From Arthrobacter antibioticus (GTDB lineage: Bacteria > Actinomycetota > Actinomycetes > Actinomycetales > Micrococcaceae), in assembly GCF_030063205.1 (NCBI RefSeq), contig NZ_JASISQ010000006.1:1-64000 (forward strand): DNA of 64,000 bases. Reading direction: 5' to 3'. Shown piece by piece: positions 20,257 through 29,512 of the stretch. Below the pieces are notes generated by a model. It was not told the DNA's origin. It did no database searches and was given only the letters and a program-made list of their open reading frames with translations. Position 1 is the stretch's first letter, and every line of letters starts with the position of its first letter. Position numbers and translations under genes: made by a program.

Positions 20257-21002
20257 GTGGCGAGTCCTTCCGTCGTGGGGTTGCTGATGGAGAGCGCATG
20301 ATGCATGCGATCCCGTTTGGTTTGCAGGTAGCGCAGGTTCTCGGCACGGGCAGGGACTTGCGTGGGTACCACGTGCACCACCTCAATGCCGCGTCGAGTT
20401 AGATCCTCGTGTTTGAGCGGGTTATTGCTCAGTAAGTCAATACGTACCAGCCCCAATGCATGCAAGATCCCTGCCGCGGCGCCGTAATCACGACCATCGA
20501 CGGGCAGTCCCAGCTGTTCATTGGCTTCCACCGTGTCCGCGCCTGCTTCCTGGAGACTGTAGGCGCGCATTTTGTTCGCCAACCCAATCCCCCGCCCCTC
20601 ATGACCACGCAGGTACACAAGTGTGCCGCCGCGCCGGTGAATCAGCTCCATTGCGTAGTCCAGTTGTTCACCACAATCGCAACGGTAGGAACCAAAAACA
20701 TCACCTGTGAGACATTCCGAATGCAACCGCACAAGAGGTACGACGCGCTCACCTAAGTTCTGCGTCAAAACCTCACCTTGCGAGCTGGCCAAGGGTGCGC
20801 TGGCCAAGTGTGCGCTGTCGAATGGCATGCTGGCGAATGGCACGATGGCTAAGTCACCCGGTGCGCTAAGACTCAGGTGTTCGGCACCGGTTTCCCCATC
20901 CACCCATGCTTGCGCGGCGAAGGTCCCAAACCGGGTGGGCAGTGCCACTACCGGCCCACCGCTCACCAGTGACTGAGCCGCGGGCGCTTGCTCGTTACTC
21001 AC
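20253..21002 (-). CDS. ribA: GTP cyclohydrolase II with an internal pentapeptide repeat
   Basis: RibA opens GTP to the first committed pyrimidine of riboflavin synthesis. The 249-residue protein has [27 protein letters not shown], where the three Cys residues bind zinc, then [19 protein letters not shown] and [12 protein letters not shown]. Odd: before the catalytic region the protein carries [25 protein letters not shown], encoded by five tandem 15-bp units (20784-20858). This looks like an in-frame repeat expansion of the usual GDxAL stretch. It is split from ribB here, whereas many bacteria fuse them. It overlaps ribB by GTGA. Confidence 0.95.
   Translation of the reverse strand: MSNEQAPAAQSLVSGGPVVALPTRFGTFAAQAWVDGETGAEHLSLSAPGDLAIVPFASMPFDSAHLASAPLASSQGEVLTQNLGERVVPLVRLHSECLTGDVFGSYRCDCGEQLDYAMELIHRRGGTLVYLRGHEGRGIGLANKMRAYSLQEAGADTVEANEQLGLPVDGRDYGAAAGILHALGLVRIDLLSNNPLKHEDLTRRGIEVVHVVPTQVPARAENLRYLQTKRDRMHHALSISNPTTEGLAT
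20784..20858 (-). repeat. Five tandem 15-bp units inside ribA
   Basis: Units begin at 20784, 20799, 20814, 20829 and 20844. On the plus strand the first two differ at one base (GCTGGCCAAGGGTGC and GCTGGCCAAGTGTGC); the others diverge more. The period keeps the reading frame and gives five pentapeptides in the protein. Confidence 0.85.
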
Positions 21003-21676
21003 GTCAGGCTTCCTTGCACGGCATCCGCACCGGGTTCGGCAGCACCAGCAAGCGCTAGGAACACCACCAGATCGGCGATCGAGATCAAAATAAGGTTATT
21101 CTGGTTGGCAAATTCACGCAGTCCGGTGAGTCTGACCATCTCTCCACCGTCATCAACAACCTCGGCAATGATGGCTACCGTTTCGCAGTCTGCCAGCCGG
21201 CACAACTCAACAGCAGCTTCAGTATGTCCTGGCCGCTGGCGCACTCCCCCAGCAACGGCGCGAAGGGGGAACATGTGCCCGGGCCGGGTGACGGCGTCGT
21301 GCATGGCAGTTGGATTGGCCAACACGGTGGCGGTCAGCGACCTGTCAGTGGCGCTAATCCCCGTGGAGACCCCCGCGGCCGCGTCACAACTGACGGTGTA
21401 TGCGGTGCCCTTGGCGTCCTGGTTGTTGCGCACCATGGGCGGCAGGGCCAAACGGTCAGCGTGGGCAGTGTCCATCGGCACGCAGATGACACCAGAGCTG
21501 TGCCGAATGGTCCAGCCCATCAGTGCGGGTGTGCTGTGCTGAGCGGCAAAAATAATGTCGCCTTCGTTTTCACGGTCTTCGTCATCAACCACCAGCACAG
21601 CTTCGCCACGCGCGATGGCCGCGATTGCCAACGCCACCGGGTCCAAGAGAGTTACCGGATTTGTTGCCTCACTCAT
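20999..21676 (-). CDS. ribB: 3,4-dihydroxy-2-butanone 4-phosphate synthase
   Basis: RibB makes the four-carbon riboflavin precursor from ribulose 5-phosphate. The 225-residue protein contains [19 protein letters not shown] with the metal-binding acidic cluster, [14 protein letters not shown]-like [32 protein letters not shown] and [13 protein letters not shown]. It is a single-domain enzyme, not the RibBA fusion. Overlaps: ribA by GTGA and ribE by ATGA. Confidence 0.96.
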   Translation of the reverse strand: MSEATNPVTLLDPVALAIAAIARGEAVLVVDDEDRENEGDIIFAAQHSTPALMGWTIRHSSGVICVPMDTAHADRLALPPMVRNNQDAKGTAYTVSCDAAAGVSTGISATDRSLTATVLANPTAMHDAVTRPGHMFPLRAVAGGVRQRPGHTEAAVELCRLADCETVAIIAEVVDDGGEMVRLTGLREFANQNNLILISIADLVVFLALAGAAEPGADAVQGSLT

Positions 21677-22305
21677 GATGTTGCTCCCTTGAACATGCTG
21701 AATTCAAGCAGGCGCTGGGCATACTTAGCCAGCACATCCACTTCCAGATTAACCGTGCCGCCCACCGTTTTCTCTCCTAATCCGGTGTTAGCCAATGTCA
21801 CCGGGATAAGGCCCACCTCAAACCATTGCTCGAACACGCTGGCGGGGCTGACGGCGGTCACAGTGAGCGAAACACCGTCGATGGCAATGGAGCCTTTTTC
21901 TGCGATGTACTGGGAGAGCTCCCGCGGCACCGAAAAGCGCAATCTATCCCACTTGCCAAGACTCTCCCGCTCTAGCAGCGCGCCTACTCCATCAACATGG
22001 CCCTGGACAACATGCCCATCCAGACGCCCACCGGCAATCACGCAGCGCTCAAGATTCACCCGTTCGCCGCTTCGCAACCGCCCCGTTGTGGTGCGCAGCA
22101 GGGTCTCCCCCATCACATCAACTTCAACCGTGCCAGGGCCAAGCTGCACGGCTGTTAGACATACCCCGTTGATGGCAATCGAGCCGCCAAGATCCAAGCC
22201 GGCCAATGCCTCTCCTGCTTCAATAACAAGCACTGCACTGTCTGATTCTGGTCGTTGCTCCAGCGTGAGAACTATGCCGCGGCCTTCAATAATTCCTGTA
22301 AACAT
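21673..22305 (-). CDS. ribE: Riboflavin synthase alpha subunit
   Basis: This enzyme dismutates two lumazines to riboflavin and the ribityl-aminouracil. The 210-residue protein has the two tandem barrel repeats. The first starts MFTGIIEGRG with SIAINGVCLTAV, and the second starts GHVDGVG with SIAIDGVSLTV. ATG at 22305 was chosen because MFTGIIE is the family start and AAGGA lies 7 bases upstream. The ribD stop is 1 base away, so the genes are coupled. Confidence 0.97.
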   Translation of the reverse strand: MFTGIIEGRGIVLTLEQRPESDSAVLVIEAGEALAGLDLGGSIAINGVCLTAVQLGPGTVEVDVMGETLLRTTTGRLRSGERVNLERCVIAGGRLDGHVVQGHVDGVGALLERESLGKWDRLRFSVPRELSQYIAEKGSIAIDGVSLTVTAVSPASVFEQWFEVGLIPVTLANTGLGEKTVGGTVNLEVDVLAKYAQRLLEFSMFKGATS

Positions 22306-22306
22306 C

Positions 22307-23539
22307 TCACATTCCTTCATCGCTGGCAGCCGCTTTGGCTGGCATCAGCGTCAATTTCAAGTCGGGGCCAAGCACTTGGACGGGACCGGTGGTGGTGGCA
22401 TCCCATTCCCAGCGCTGGGCCTCCCCGAGGGTGCCGATGCCCAGATCAGATAGTGCGGGTATGCCCGAGCCCAACAGGGTCGGAGCGAGGTACACGATGA
22501 GCTCGTCCACGAGTCCGCGAGCTAAGAAGGCCGCGTTAATTTTGGCACCGCCTTCGATCATGAGGTGACCAACCCCGCGCTCCTGTAGTTCACGGACCAC
22601 GGCGGCAGGATCGTGGGTGTGCAGGGCCAGGAAACCTTCGTGGCCCAAGAAGTCGGGGCCGGTTTTGAGATTGTCTCCGGCTTTCAGCTCGGCACTAGTT
22701 TTCTGGTGAGTGCTGACCCGCGATGCGGAATCAGCTGATGCTGTTGCTCGGCCCCGGACAGCGGCATCTTCCGGCACCTCGCGCATTCCCATGACAACAC
22801 GCAGCGGCTGTTTGGCCGCATCAGTGTCGTCGGCTGCTCGGGCGGTTAGCCGCGGGTTATCTGCGATCACCGTTTCGGTGCCCACAACGATGGCATCTAC
22901 CCTGGCCCGCAGCTCGTGCGAATCTTGGCGTGATTCCTGTGAAGTGATCCACTGGCTGGTGCCATCAATGGCAGCGATTCGCCCATCGACCGTCTGCGCC
23001 AACCTGGCAGTAATAAAGGGGCGGTTTTGACGCACAGCCACGAACCATTGCCGGTTGAGATCTTCGGCTTCCGCAGCCATCAGGCCCATTCGGACGTTGA
23101 TGCCTTCCTTATGGAGCACATCGGCGCCGCCGGATGCGGGCTGGTGGGGGTCTCGGAGAGCAAAAACCACATTGCCAATACCGGCGTCCAGGATTGCTTG
23201 GGAGCATGGTCCGGTGAGGCCAACATGATTGCAGGGTTCGAGCGTAACGATGAGCGTAGCTGCTGACAAGTCCCGTTTCACGCCAGTGCCCAGAAGCCGG
23301 TTAATCACATCTGTTTCGGCGTGCGCAGTGCCCGCGCCACGGTGGTGGCCAATCGCTAAGAAGGTCCCATCAGCGTCAATAATCACCGCTCCCACTAGCG
23401 GATTCGCGCCACGTACGCCCTGCCGTGCAGCCGAGAGAGCCGTTTCCATGCCGAGAATTTCGGCACCGGTGAAGTGCTCCGGCTCTGTGATGTGGGGATC
23501 CTGGCTGAAGGAACCGCGGTTCAAATTACTGAAGTTCAT
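22307..23539 (-). CDS. ribD: Bifunctional diaminohydroxyphosphoribosyl-aminopyrimidine deaminase / uracil reductase
   Basis: RibD does the second and third riboflavin steps: deamination, then NADPH reduction of the ribosyl chain. In the 410-residue protein the deaminase domain (about 25-170) shows NPLVGAVI, GTAHAETDVI with catalytic His and Glu, and the zinc motif LEPCNHVGLTGPCSQAI. The reductase domain follows (RPFITARLAQTVDGRIA, VDAIVVGTETVIADNPRLTAR, LMIEGGAKINAAFL). An extra polar segment of about 35 residues (around 260-295) interrupts the reductase domain. Overlaps ribM by ATGA. Confidence 0.96.
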   Translation of the reverse strand: MNFSNLNRGSFSQDPHITEPEHFTGAEILGMETALSAARQGVRGANPLVGAVIIDADGTFLAIGHHRGAGTAHAETDVINRLLGTGVKRDLSAATLIVTLEPCNHVGLTGPCSQAILDAGIGNVVFALRDPHQPASGGADVLHKEGINVRMGLMAAEAEDLNRQWFVAVRQNRPFITARLAQTVDGRIAAIDGTSQWITSQESRQDSHELRARVDAIVVGTETVIADNPRLTARAADDTDAAKQPLRVVMGMREVPEDAAVRGRATASADSASRVSTHQKTSAELKAGDNLKTGPDFLGHEGFLALHTHDPAAVVRELQERGVGHLMIEGGAKINAAFLARGLVDELIVYLAPTLLGSGIPALSDLGIGTLGEAQRWEWDATTTGPVQVLGPDLKLTLMPAKAAASDEGM

Positions 23540-24276
23540 GGTTTGGCCTCTCTGGTGCCCACAGTGATGTCTGGGAAGGTTGTGTCAACTGATACTTTGC
23601 GAGCTTGTGCATCACTGTTATGCCGCACTCTCCACCATACGAAGAATCCGGTCAGGGTGAATGCACCGTAGAAGATGTACATGAAAGCTGAGGCGTAGTA
23701 GCCGGCACTGAAAAGCAGTGGCACACCCACGAGGTCCACAACCACCCAGATGAGCCAAAACTCTACCCAGCCCTTGGCCATCCCGTAAGTGGCCAGTAGC
23801 GAACCCATAAAGATCCATGCGTCCGCCCAAACAGGCTCATAGGAGCCCATGGCTTTGAAGATGGGGGTCAGGATTGCGGTTCCTGCGATCATGGTGCCAA
23901 CGAGTATCCATCGCACGCGCGTTCCGGCCCAGCGGGGCTCGACGGCTTCGCCAACGTGAGCTCCGGCGTCATTCTTCATGTCCTTGCTTTGTTGCCAGCG
24001 GCGCCAGCCATAAACGGAGACGGCGATGAACATGATTTGCCGGCCTGCCTGGCCCAAAAGATTCACGTGGTCTGGGGAGCCAAAGACTGACCCCATGAAG
24101 ACAGTGAAGAGTAGGACGTTGCCGACAATGCCCACTGGCCATGCCCAGATTTTACGGCGCATACCGCCGAGGGCGCTGGCGAGCCCAAAAAGATTGCCTA
24201 TGACTTCACGCCACAGCAGGAAACCGCCGCCGGCGAATTCAAGTTTGGCGTCAAAGAGCCATCGCAGAAAGTCCAT
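23536..24276 (-). CDS. ribM: Riboflavin transporter of the PnuC/RibM family
   Basis: The 246-residue membrane protein has the PnuC-type layout of seven or so hydrophobic segments, with WPVGIVGNVLLFTVFM early, VYGWRRWQ in the middle and AKGWVEFWLIWVVVDLVGVPLLF near the end. In actinobacteria, PnuC homologues that head riboflavin operons (RibM/PnuX) import riboflavin rather than nicotinamide riboside. The FMN riboswitch just upstream and the ATGA overlap with ribD support that substrate. ATG at 24276 has AAGG 6 bases upstream; earlier in-frame codons extend into the untranslated leader and were rejected. Confidence 0.92.
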   Translation of the reverse strand: MDFLRWLFDAKLEFAGGGFLLWREVIGNLFGLASALGGMRRKIWAWPVGIVGNVLLFTVFMGSVFGSPDHVNLLGQAGRQIMFIAVSVYGWRRWQQSKDMKNDAGAHVGEAVEPRWAGTRVRWILVGTMIAGTAILTPIFKAMGSYEPVWADAWIFMGSLLATYGMAKGWVEFWLIWVVVDLVGVPLLFSAGYYASAFMYIFYGAFTLTGFFVWWRVRHNSDAQARKVSVDTTFPDITVGTREAKP

Positions 24277-24404
24277 CGTTACCTTGCCCTTTCGAGACCG
24301 CGATGGCTCCGGGGGTAACGCGCAGTTTGGCATACAGGGTAAGGGACTGTGGCAGCTTTGAAAAAGCTACCAACAAACCCCTGACCTGACGGCCAAAACT
24401 GTTC

Positions 24405-24543
24405 GTGCTTCTCCCATCCAGACTTTAACTGTCGGTTCCGGAATTTCACCAGATCAACCGTGCACTGCTTACTGTTGCCAGCTTGCGGCGCACGGGTCGC
24501 GGACTATAACCGCCGGTTCGGAATTACACCGACCCCGGAGCAC
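24405..24543 (-). ncRNA. FMN riboswitch (RFN element)
   Basis: Read on the minus strand, the element has the RFN blocks in order: CTCCGGGGTCGGTG, CCGAACCGGCGGTTATAGTC, CGCGACCCG, GATCTGGTGAAATTCCGG, AACCGACAGTTAAAGTCTGG and ATGGGAGAAGCAC. The closing stem pairs GTGCT at the 5' side with AGCAC at the 3' side. It lies about 128 bases before the ribM start. A downstream hairpin (GGTAGCTTT...AAAGCTGCC) may be part of the expression platform. FMN binding should reduce expression of ribM-ribD-ribE-ribB-ribA-ribH. CATAAT near 24589 is a possible -10 element. Confidence 0.95.
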
Positions 24544-24683
24544 GTAATTTTTCTTTAAATACCCACAAGTGTGGACATCTATAACCATTATGGCACTTTT
24601 CTGTGCCTCCTTGCCACAGGTGCAAGGCCTTGGTGATAAGTGTTGACGGTGCCCGTCTGTTCGCAAAAAACTATGGGCTCCGC

Positions 24684-24702
24684 GCTAGCTCCAAGAGCTA
24701 GC
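24684..24702 (-). terminator. Possible terminator overlapping the rpe stop
   Basis: Perfect 8-bp arms GCTAGCTC and GAGCTAGC with a 3-base loop. On the minus strand a T6 run follows about 15 bases later rather than directly, so intrinsic termination is uncertain. Confidence 0.4.
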
Positions 24703-25375
24703 CAAAAGCGAGTTGTCCCTTGGCCCGCAGAGAGTCGATGGCTTCAGCGGGTGAGGGCTGCCCGTAGACTGCCGAACCTGCCACGAAAATGTTCGCTCCA
24801 GCTTCAGCAGCACGGGTGATCGTCTCTTCAGTGATGCCCCCATCAACTTGGATGGCTACGTTGATGGAGCTGCCTTCCACAGCTGCCCGGGCGCGGCGGA
24901 TCTTTGGCAATGTCAGCTCCAAAAAGGCTTGCCCACCAAATCCTGGCTCAACTGTCATGATCAGCAGCATGTCCAGCTCGCTCAGCATGTCCAGGTACGG
25001 TTCAACTGGAGTTGCCGGGCGCAGCGCCATGCCAGCTTTAGCTCCCCTGGCCCGCAGTTCGCGAGCCAGCTTAATGGGTGCAGCTGAGGCTTCCACGTGA
25101 AAAGTCACTGAATCTAGACCAGCATCCGCATACAGCGGCGCCCACCGGTCAACCTCGGAAATCATCAGATGCGCATCAAGAGGAACAGTGCTGATCTGCT
25201 GGATCCGCTCAACCACGGGCAGCCCGATGGTTAGATTCGGGACAAAATGATTGTCCATGACGTCCACATGAACCGCGTCCGCATTGGAGATCCTGGCCAA
25301 TTCAGCTTGGAGGTTAACGAAGTCGGCGGACAGGATGCTGGGGTTGATGCAACATTTCAGCGAACGGCTGCTCAC
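24698..25375 (-). CDS. rpe: Ribulose-phosphate 3-epimerase
   Basis: Rpe interconverts ribulose 5-phosphate and xylulose 5-phosphate in the pentose phosphate pathway. The 225-residue barrel shows [10 protein letters not shown], the metal-binding [34 protein letters not shown] and the phosphate-binding VDGGI and AGSAVYG. The start is GTG at 25375 with GAGG upstream. Ribulose 5-phosphate is also the RibB substrate. The stop codon lies inside an 8-bp-stem hairpin (24684-24702), a possible terminator before the riboswitch. Confidence 0.97.
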   Translation of the reverse strand: MSSRSLKCCINPSILSADFVNLQAELARISNADAVHVDVMDNHFVPNLTIGLPVVERIQQISTVPLDAHLMISEVDRWAPLYADAGLDSVTFHVEASAAPIKLARELRARGAKAGMALRPATPVEPYLDMLSELDMLLIMTVEPGFGGQAFLELTLPKIRRARAAVEGSSINVAIQVDGGITEETITRAAEAGANIFVAGSAVYGQPSPAEAIDSLRAKGQLAFG

Positions 25376-25446
25376 GAAAGAACCTCATCTTCTGGGTAGG
25401 CACTGGTGCTGGCAGCACTGACATCAATCAGGCTGTTTCCGGCGGA

Positions 25447-27018
25447 TTAGTTTTTACGGATTAATGCCAGGAACATGGCATCGCTTTGGTGGATGTGTGG
25501 CCATAGTTGGGCCATCTTTTGATGCGACGGCAGTGGTGAGCTTGAATTCCCTGCGCCCAGGTTGCCTCCCAAGCTGACAGCGTCAAGGGCGGCACCGGCG
25601 TCGAGAAGTTCAAGATCATCGCGTTTGCGCATAGCATCCTCAACGACGGCGATAGTCTCAGCCACGTGGGGGGAACAGGTCACGTAGGCGACAACTCCCC
25701 CAGGCTTGACGGCCGCCAGTGCGGAATTTAGCAGCTCGCGCTGGAGCGGACCAAGCTCGGTGACATCGGAGAGCTTGCGACGCCAGCGCGATTCGGGTCG
25801 GCGACGCAGCGCACCCAGGCCTGTGCAGGGCGCATCAACGAGGATTCGATCGAATGCCTCCGGGTGTTCCTTCCCAATGTCGCGTCCATCACCAGTGCGC
25901 ATAGTCCAGCTATCCTGCGGCACTGCTTCGAGTGCTTGGGAGACCAGTTTGGCCCGGTGCACAGACGGTTCATTGGCAAGGATCCAGGCATCTTTCTGAC
26001 CAGCCAGGGCTGCTAACAAAGCTGCTTTTCCGCCCGGTCCGGCGCACATGTCAAGCCACCGTTCCTCGCCACCGCCCAGCTCGGAAGTGATCTGAACAGC
26101 TGCCAGCGCCCGGGCCACCAGCTGCGAGCCGGCGTCTTGGACGCGGACAGAACCATCCCGAACGCTGTCCAGACGGCTGAGATCCCCGCCGGATGACAGC
26201 GCGGAATCTACTACGAGTTCCCCTGGTGTGAAACCTGCGTCAAAGGCCTCGGACAGGTCTCCCAGACCTGGCAGCGCAACGAGGTTCACAACGGGGGCCG
26301 CATTATCAGCCTCCAGCAAGGCGGTGATCTCAGAAACGTCGCGACCGTGTGCCACGAGCGCTTGTCGCATGGCCCGGACAATCCATTCGGGGTGGGAATG
26401 TTCAATCGAGGCGATCTTCACATCATCGCTGAGGCCCTTGGTGAGCTCGGTCAACCATTCGGGCAACTCCTTGGCCGCAACCTTGCGCAGGACAGCATTA
26501 ACCAAACCGGATGGGCCTGCGCCAATGACGGCGCGCGCCAAGCCCACTGTCTCATCCAGAGCCGCGTGTGTGGGTACCCGCATGGCCATCAGCTGGTGGG
26601 TGCCAATGCGCAGAGCATCCAAAATCGCCGGGTCCAATTCGCTCAGCGGACGGTCAACACACGTCGCAAGGATGGCGTCATACGTGCCCTGCGCTCGCAA
26701 TGCGCCGTAAGTTAGTTCGGTGGCGAAACCGGCATCCCGGCGATCAAGACCGTGGCGGCGGATACGCGTTGGCAGTACCAGGTTCGCATAGGCATCGTCC
26801 GCAGAGACAGCGCGCAACACTTCAAAAGCCACCAGTCGGGCAGAATCGGCAACGCGTGTGCGCTGACCGGGTGCCGTTTCTGTTCGGTTGCGGGTGGTAC
26901 TGCGGTTGCGTTCTCGCCCAGCGTCATCTCTACGTTTGACACCGCCGGAGCCTGATTGGCTGCCCTGCCCCGAACTGTTGTTGCGGTGGCTCGAACGTCC
27001 GCCTTGCTCGCTGGTCAT
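25447..27018 (-). CDS. rsmB: 16S rRNA (cytosine-C5) methyltransferase, RsmB-type (NusB + SAM domains)
   Basis: RsmB methylates C967 of 16S rRNA (E. coli numbering). The 523-residue protein starts with about 55 basic, Gly/Ser/Asn-rich residues that look disordered. A NusB-like helical domain follows (SARLVAFEVLRAV, LDRRDAGFATELTYGAL), and then the methyltransferase domain with WLDMCAGPGGKAALLA, ILVDAPCTGLGALRRRPE and YVTCSPHVAET, which supply the two catalytic Cys residues. The start ATG overlaps the fmt stop (ATGA). Confidence 0.95.
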   Translation of the reverse strand: MTSEQGGRSSHRNNSSGQGSQSGSGGVKRRDDAGRERNRSTTRNRTETAPGQRTRVADSARLVAFEVLRAVSADDAYANLVLPTRIRRHGLDRRDAGFATELTYGALRAQGTYDAILATCVDRPLSELDPAILDALRIGTHQLMAMRVPTHAALDETVGLARAVIGAGPSGLVNAVLRKVAAKELPEWLTELTKGLSDDVKIASIEHSHPEWIVRAMRQALVAHGRDVSEITALLEADNAAPVVNLVALPGLGDLSEAFDAGFTPGELVVDSALSSGGDLSRLDSVRDGSVRVQDAGSQLVARALAAVQITSELGGGEERWLDMCAGPGGKAALLAALAGQKDAWILANEPSVHRAKLVSQALEAVPQDSWTMRTGDGRDIGKEHPEAFDRILVDAPCTGLGALRRRPESRWRRKLSDVTELGPLQRELLNSALAAVKPGGVVAYVTCSPHVAETIAVVEDAMRKRDDLELLDAGAALDAVSLGGNLGAGNSSSPLPSHQKMAQLWPHIHQSDAMFLALIRKN

Positions 27019-27935
27019 TCAAACACCACATCTTCCTTGTTGGCCAGGCCTCGGGCCCAGTCGGTTGCTTTCATAAGTTTTTTCCCCGCAGGCTGTACAT
27101 CCACAAGCTCCACAGCATGCGATCCGGTGCCGACAAGCACACACTTGGCTTCAATCCGTAACTGTGCCGGAGTCAAGTCTGTGACCTCCGGACACAGCAG
27201 CACCGGGCCCACCTTGAAGCGCTGGCCGGACATCATGGTCCATGCACCAGGCTCGGTAGTGACACCACGGATTCGACGGCTGATGGCTAAAGCAGGATCG
27301 CCCCACACCACATGGCCATCTTCAAGCGTCAGTTTAGGCGCCAACGAAATTTCGCCCTGTTGTTCCACACCACAAAGTACTCCGGCCGCAATCCCGTCCA
27401 TGGTCTGCGCCAGCAGCATGGCACCGCTATGGGAGAGCCGCTCCAACAGCGCGGCGCTGGTATCTGTGGGTTTGATGGCTTCAGTCATAGCGCCATAAAT
27501 GGGCCCGGTGTCTAGACCCTTTTCTAGCAGGAAAGTAGAGGCACCGGTCACCTCATCGCCGTTGATAACAGAGTGCTGTACGGGCGCCGCCCCGCGCCAG
27601 GCAGGGAGCAGGGAGAAGTGGAGATTGATCCAGCCGTGCACTGGGATAACAAGCGCATGTTCCGGAATCAGTGCACCGTAGGCAACAATCGCCGCCACCT
27701 CGGGTGCGGTCGCTGCGATGGCGGCGGCAGCCTCGGCGTCGATCTTGTCCGCCTTGATGACGGGCAGTCCCAGCTCTGCTGCTCGGGAGGCAACGGCCGA
27801 CGGCGTCATGACCCGTTTGCGGCCAAGCGGGGCATCCGGGCGGGTCAACACGGCAACGATCTCATGCCCAGCACTGCGCAACGCTTCAAGGGAGGGCAAC
27901 GCTACGGCTGGTGTCCCTGCAAAAAGTACTCTCAT
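27015..27935 (-). CDS. fmt: Methionyl-tRNA formyltransferase
   Basis: Fmt formylates initiator Met-tRNA using 10-formyl-tetrahydrofolate. The 306-residue protein has MRVLFAGTPAVALPSL, RPDAPLGRKR, the catalytic NLHFSLLPAWRGAAPVQHSVINGD (Asn-His region), the Asp in EKGLDTGPIYG, and the C-terminal OB-like domain. It sits in a def-fmt-rsmB unit joined by ATGA overlaps on both sides. Confidence 0.97.
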   Translation of the reverse strand: MRVLFAGTPAVALPSLEALRSAGHEIVAVLTRPDAPLGRKRVMTPSAVASRAAELGLPVIKADKIDAEAAAAIAATAPEVAAIVAYGALIPEHALVIPVHGWINLHFSLLPAWRGAAPVQHSVINGDEVTGASTFLLEKGLDTGPIYGAMTEAIKPTDTSAALLERLSHSGAMLLAQTMDGIAAGVLCGVEQQGEISLAPKLTLEDGHVVWGDPALAISRRIRGVTTEPGAWTMMSGQRFKVGPVLLCPEVTDLTPAQLRIEAKCVLVGTGSHAVELVDVQPAGKKLMKATDWARGLANKEDVVFE

Positions 27936-28495
27936 TCGGCGGCGCCTGCACCAAACGATGAGCCCACTGTGCGTGCACGGCTGGCAATGGTTTGCGCAGT
28001 CACCTCATGGTAGTTGGCCATACGGATAGCGCGGAGGGCTTCTTTACGGTCCTCACCTTCCAACCTGTCAACATAAAGTTTGCCGTCAAGGTGATCGCAT
28101 TCATGCTGGAAGCACTTAGCCAAGGTACCTGTGGCTTCCAGGTCGATCGGTTGGCCATACATATCAACGCCGGTCACTCTTACCCAGCGGTGTCGGGTAA
28201 CCGTGAAGCCTAAACCGGGCACCGACAAACAGCCTTCGGGTTCCGCCGGTGCCATGTCATCACTGGCAACAAGAACGGGGTTGATCACATAGCCCTCTTC
28301 TCCGTCCACGGAGTAGGTGAAGATCCGCTTGTTCACACCGATCTGTGGTGCCGCTAGGCCTGCCCCGCGAACATCGATCATTGTCTGGCGCATATCCTCT
28401 ATGAGTTTCTCCAGCTCAGGGCCGAAGGTGCTCACTTCTTCGGTGCTTGTCCTTAGGACAGGATCGCCAATGATGCGAATGCTCAGGATGGCCAT
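27932..28495 (-). CDS. def: Peptide deformylase
   Basis: Def removes the N-formyl group from new proteins. The 187-residue enzyme has all three family motifs: GAGLAAPQIG, EGCLSVPG (metal-binding Cys) and QHECDHLDG (two metal-binding His and catalytic Glu). ATG at 28495 gives the usual MAILSIRIIGDPVLR start; an earlier in-frame codon adds residues with no family support. Confidence 0.97.
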   Translation of the reverse strand: MAILSIRIIGDPVLRTSTEEVSTFGPELEKLIEDMRQTMIDVRGAGLAAPQIGVNKRIFTYSVDGEEGYVINPVLVASDDMAPAEPEGCLSVPGLGFTVTRHRWVRVTGVDMYGQPIDLEATGTLAKCFQHECDHLDGKLYVDRLEGEDRKEALRAIRMANYHEVTAQTIASRARTVGSSFGAGAAE

Positions 28496-28574
28496 GGGAG
28501 GGCACCTCACTTTGGAATTGATACGAACCGAGTCTGGTCCGGAAAGCGGCTAGTCTCTCCAGTCTAGTTGGCTG

Positions 28575-29417
28575 TTAGCACCCAGGTGGCGCAATATCGA
28601 GCAAAGGCTCACCGGCGGCCGCAGCATCCAATGAGGTTTGCCACACGCGTCGCAATGAGGCGAACTTAAACCAATGTGCCTTCAGAACCTCAGGGTTGGC
28701 GCGGAGTGTGCGAACCTCCGTCTCGCCAATGGCAACACCCAACAGGATGGGATCCGCAGAGTACTTCCATGCTTCCCAAGTGCCGGCAGCCTCGTCGATG
28801 ATGGATTCCTCCGCTTTCATCCCTGCCACCAGCTGCATAACAACCTTTGCATCGAGACTCTTGACCTGGCCATTGCGGTCAGTGCCTTTTGTTTTGTAGT
28901 CAATGATGCACAATTTCCCGCCAATTGTGGCCACCAGATCAAGAGTGCCGGCGTAGCCTACGGTTTCATTCCACACAGTAATTTCAGGAGCCAACGGTTT
29001 AACTTCGTAGTCCTCCCACCACGCATCAAAACGTAGTGCAAAGTTTTCTTCGCCATTTTCACCCAGAGCTGCAAGCGCCTCAGCCACCTGATGCGGGCGG
29101 TCAAGGGCCCGCAACGCCACTTGCTCGCAATAGTTGTGCACCCGATCTCCGCGGGCCGCGGCGGCATCGCGGAATTGTTCAGCTGCATTTGAACTGTCAC
29201 GGACCACAGTGCGTAATTGTCCGGGATTGCCTACGGCTGTGCCTAAATCCGGGTGCTTCGCTACCGCTGTGGCAGCCATGTAACCGATCCACCCGTCAAG
29301 GGAGGTGGACTGCTGACCAATAACCGTGGTGATGGAGGGGACCTTGGGTGGGTCCTGCAGGGAACGGGCGTACATACGCCCCAATTCTGTGCTGTGTGCC
29401 AATGCTGGTGAGCTCAT
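28575..29417 (-). CDS. PD-(D/E)XK (RecB/Cas4-like) nuclease-fold protein
   Basis: The 280-residue protein carries the core of a RecB-type nuclease fold. GYAGTLDLVATIGG supplies the first acidic residue, and LCIIDYKTKGTD is the D-x-K motif, with a following QLVAGMKAEESI that resembles the Q-x-x-x-Y/Q motif of exonuclease families. The N-terminal 100 residues are helical and not recognised (TVIGQQSTSLDGWIGYMAA). I infer a DNA-processing role; the exact substrate is unknown. No CRISPR or phage genes are near. ATG at 29417 is preferred; the upstream sequence has no clear ribosome site. Confidence 0.68.
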   Translation of the reverse strand: MSSPALAHSTELGRMYARSLQDPPKVPSITTVIGQQSTSLDGWIGYMAATAVAKHPDLGTAVGNPGQLRTVVRDSSNAAEQFRDAAAARGDRVHNYCEQVALRALDRPHQVAEALAALGENGEENFALRFDAWWEDYEVKPLAPEITVWNETVGYAGTLDLVATIGGKLCIIDYKTKGTDRNGQVKSLDAKVVMQLVAGMKAEESIIDEAAGTWEAWKYSADPILLGVAIGETEVRTLRANPEVLKAHWFKFASLRRVWQTSLDAAAAGEPLLDIAPPGC

Positions 29418-29512
29418 GCTTCTACTATTCCATGAGCACCCCACACTGTCCCGCACCCCGTGCCAATGCTGTGGATAAACCTCACCGGGAAACTCAACGC
29501 TCGGAGGGTGTT

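Noticed and set aside
21224-22453. A 409-codon open frame on the plus strand across ribB, ribE and ribD
   Set aside because: It is antisense to three clearly functional riboflavin genes. The predicted protein is Ser/Arg/Pro-rich with no recognisable fold.
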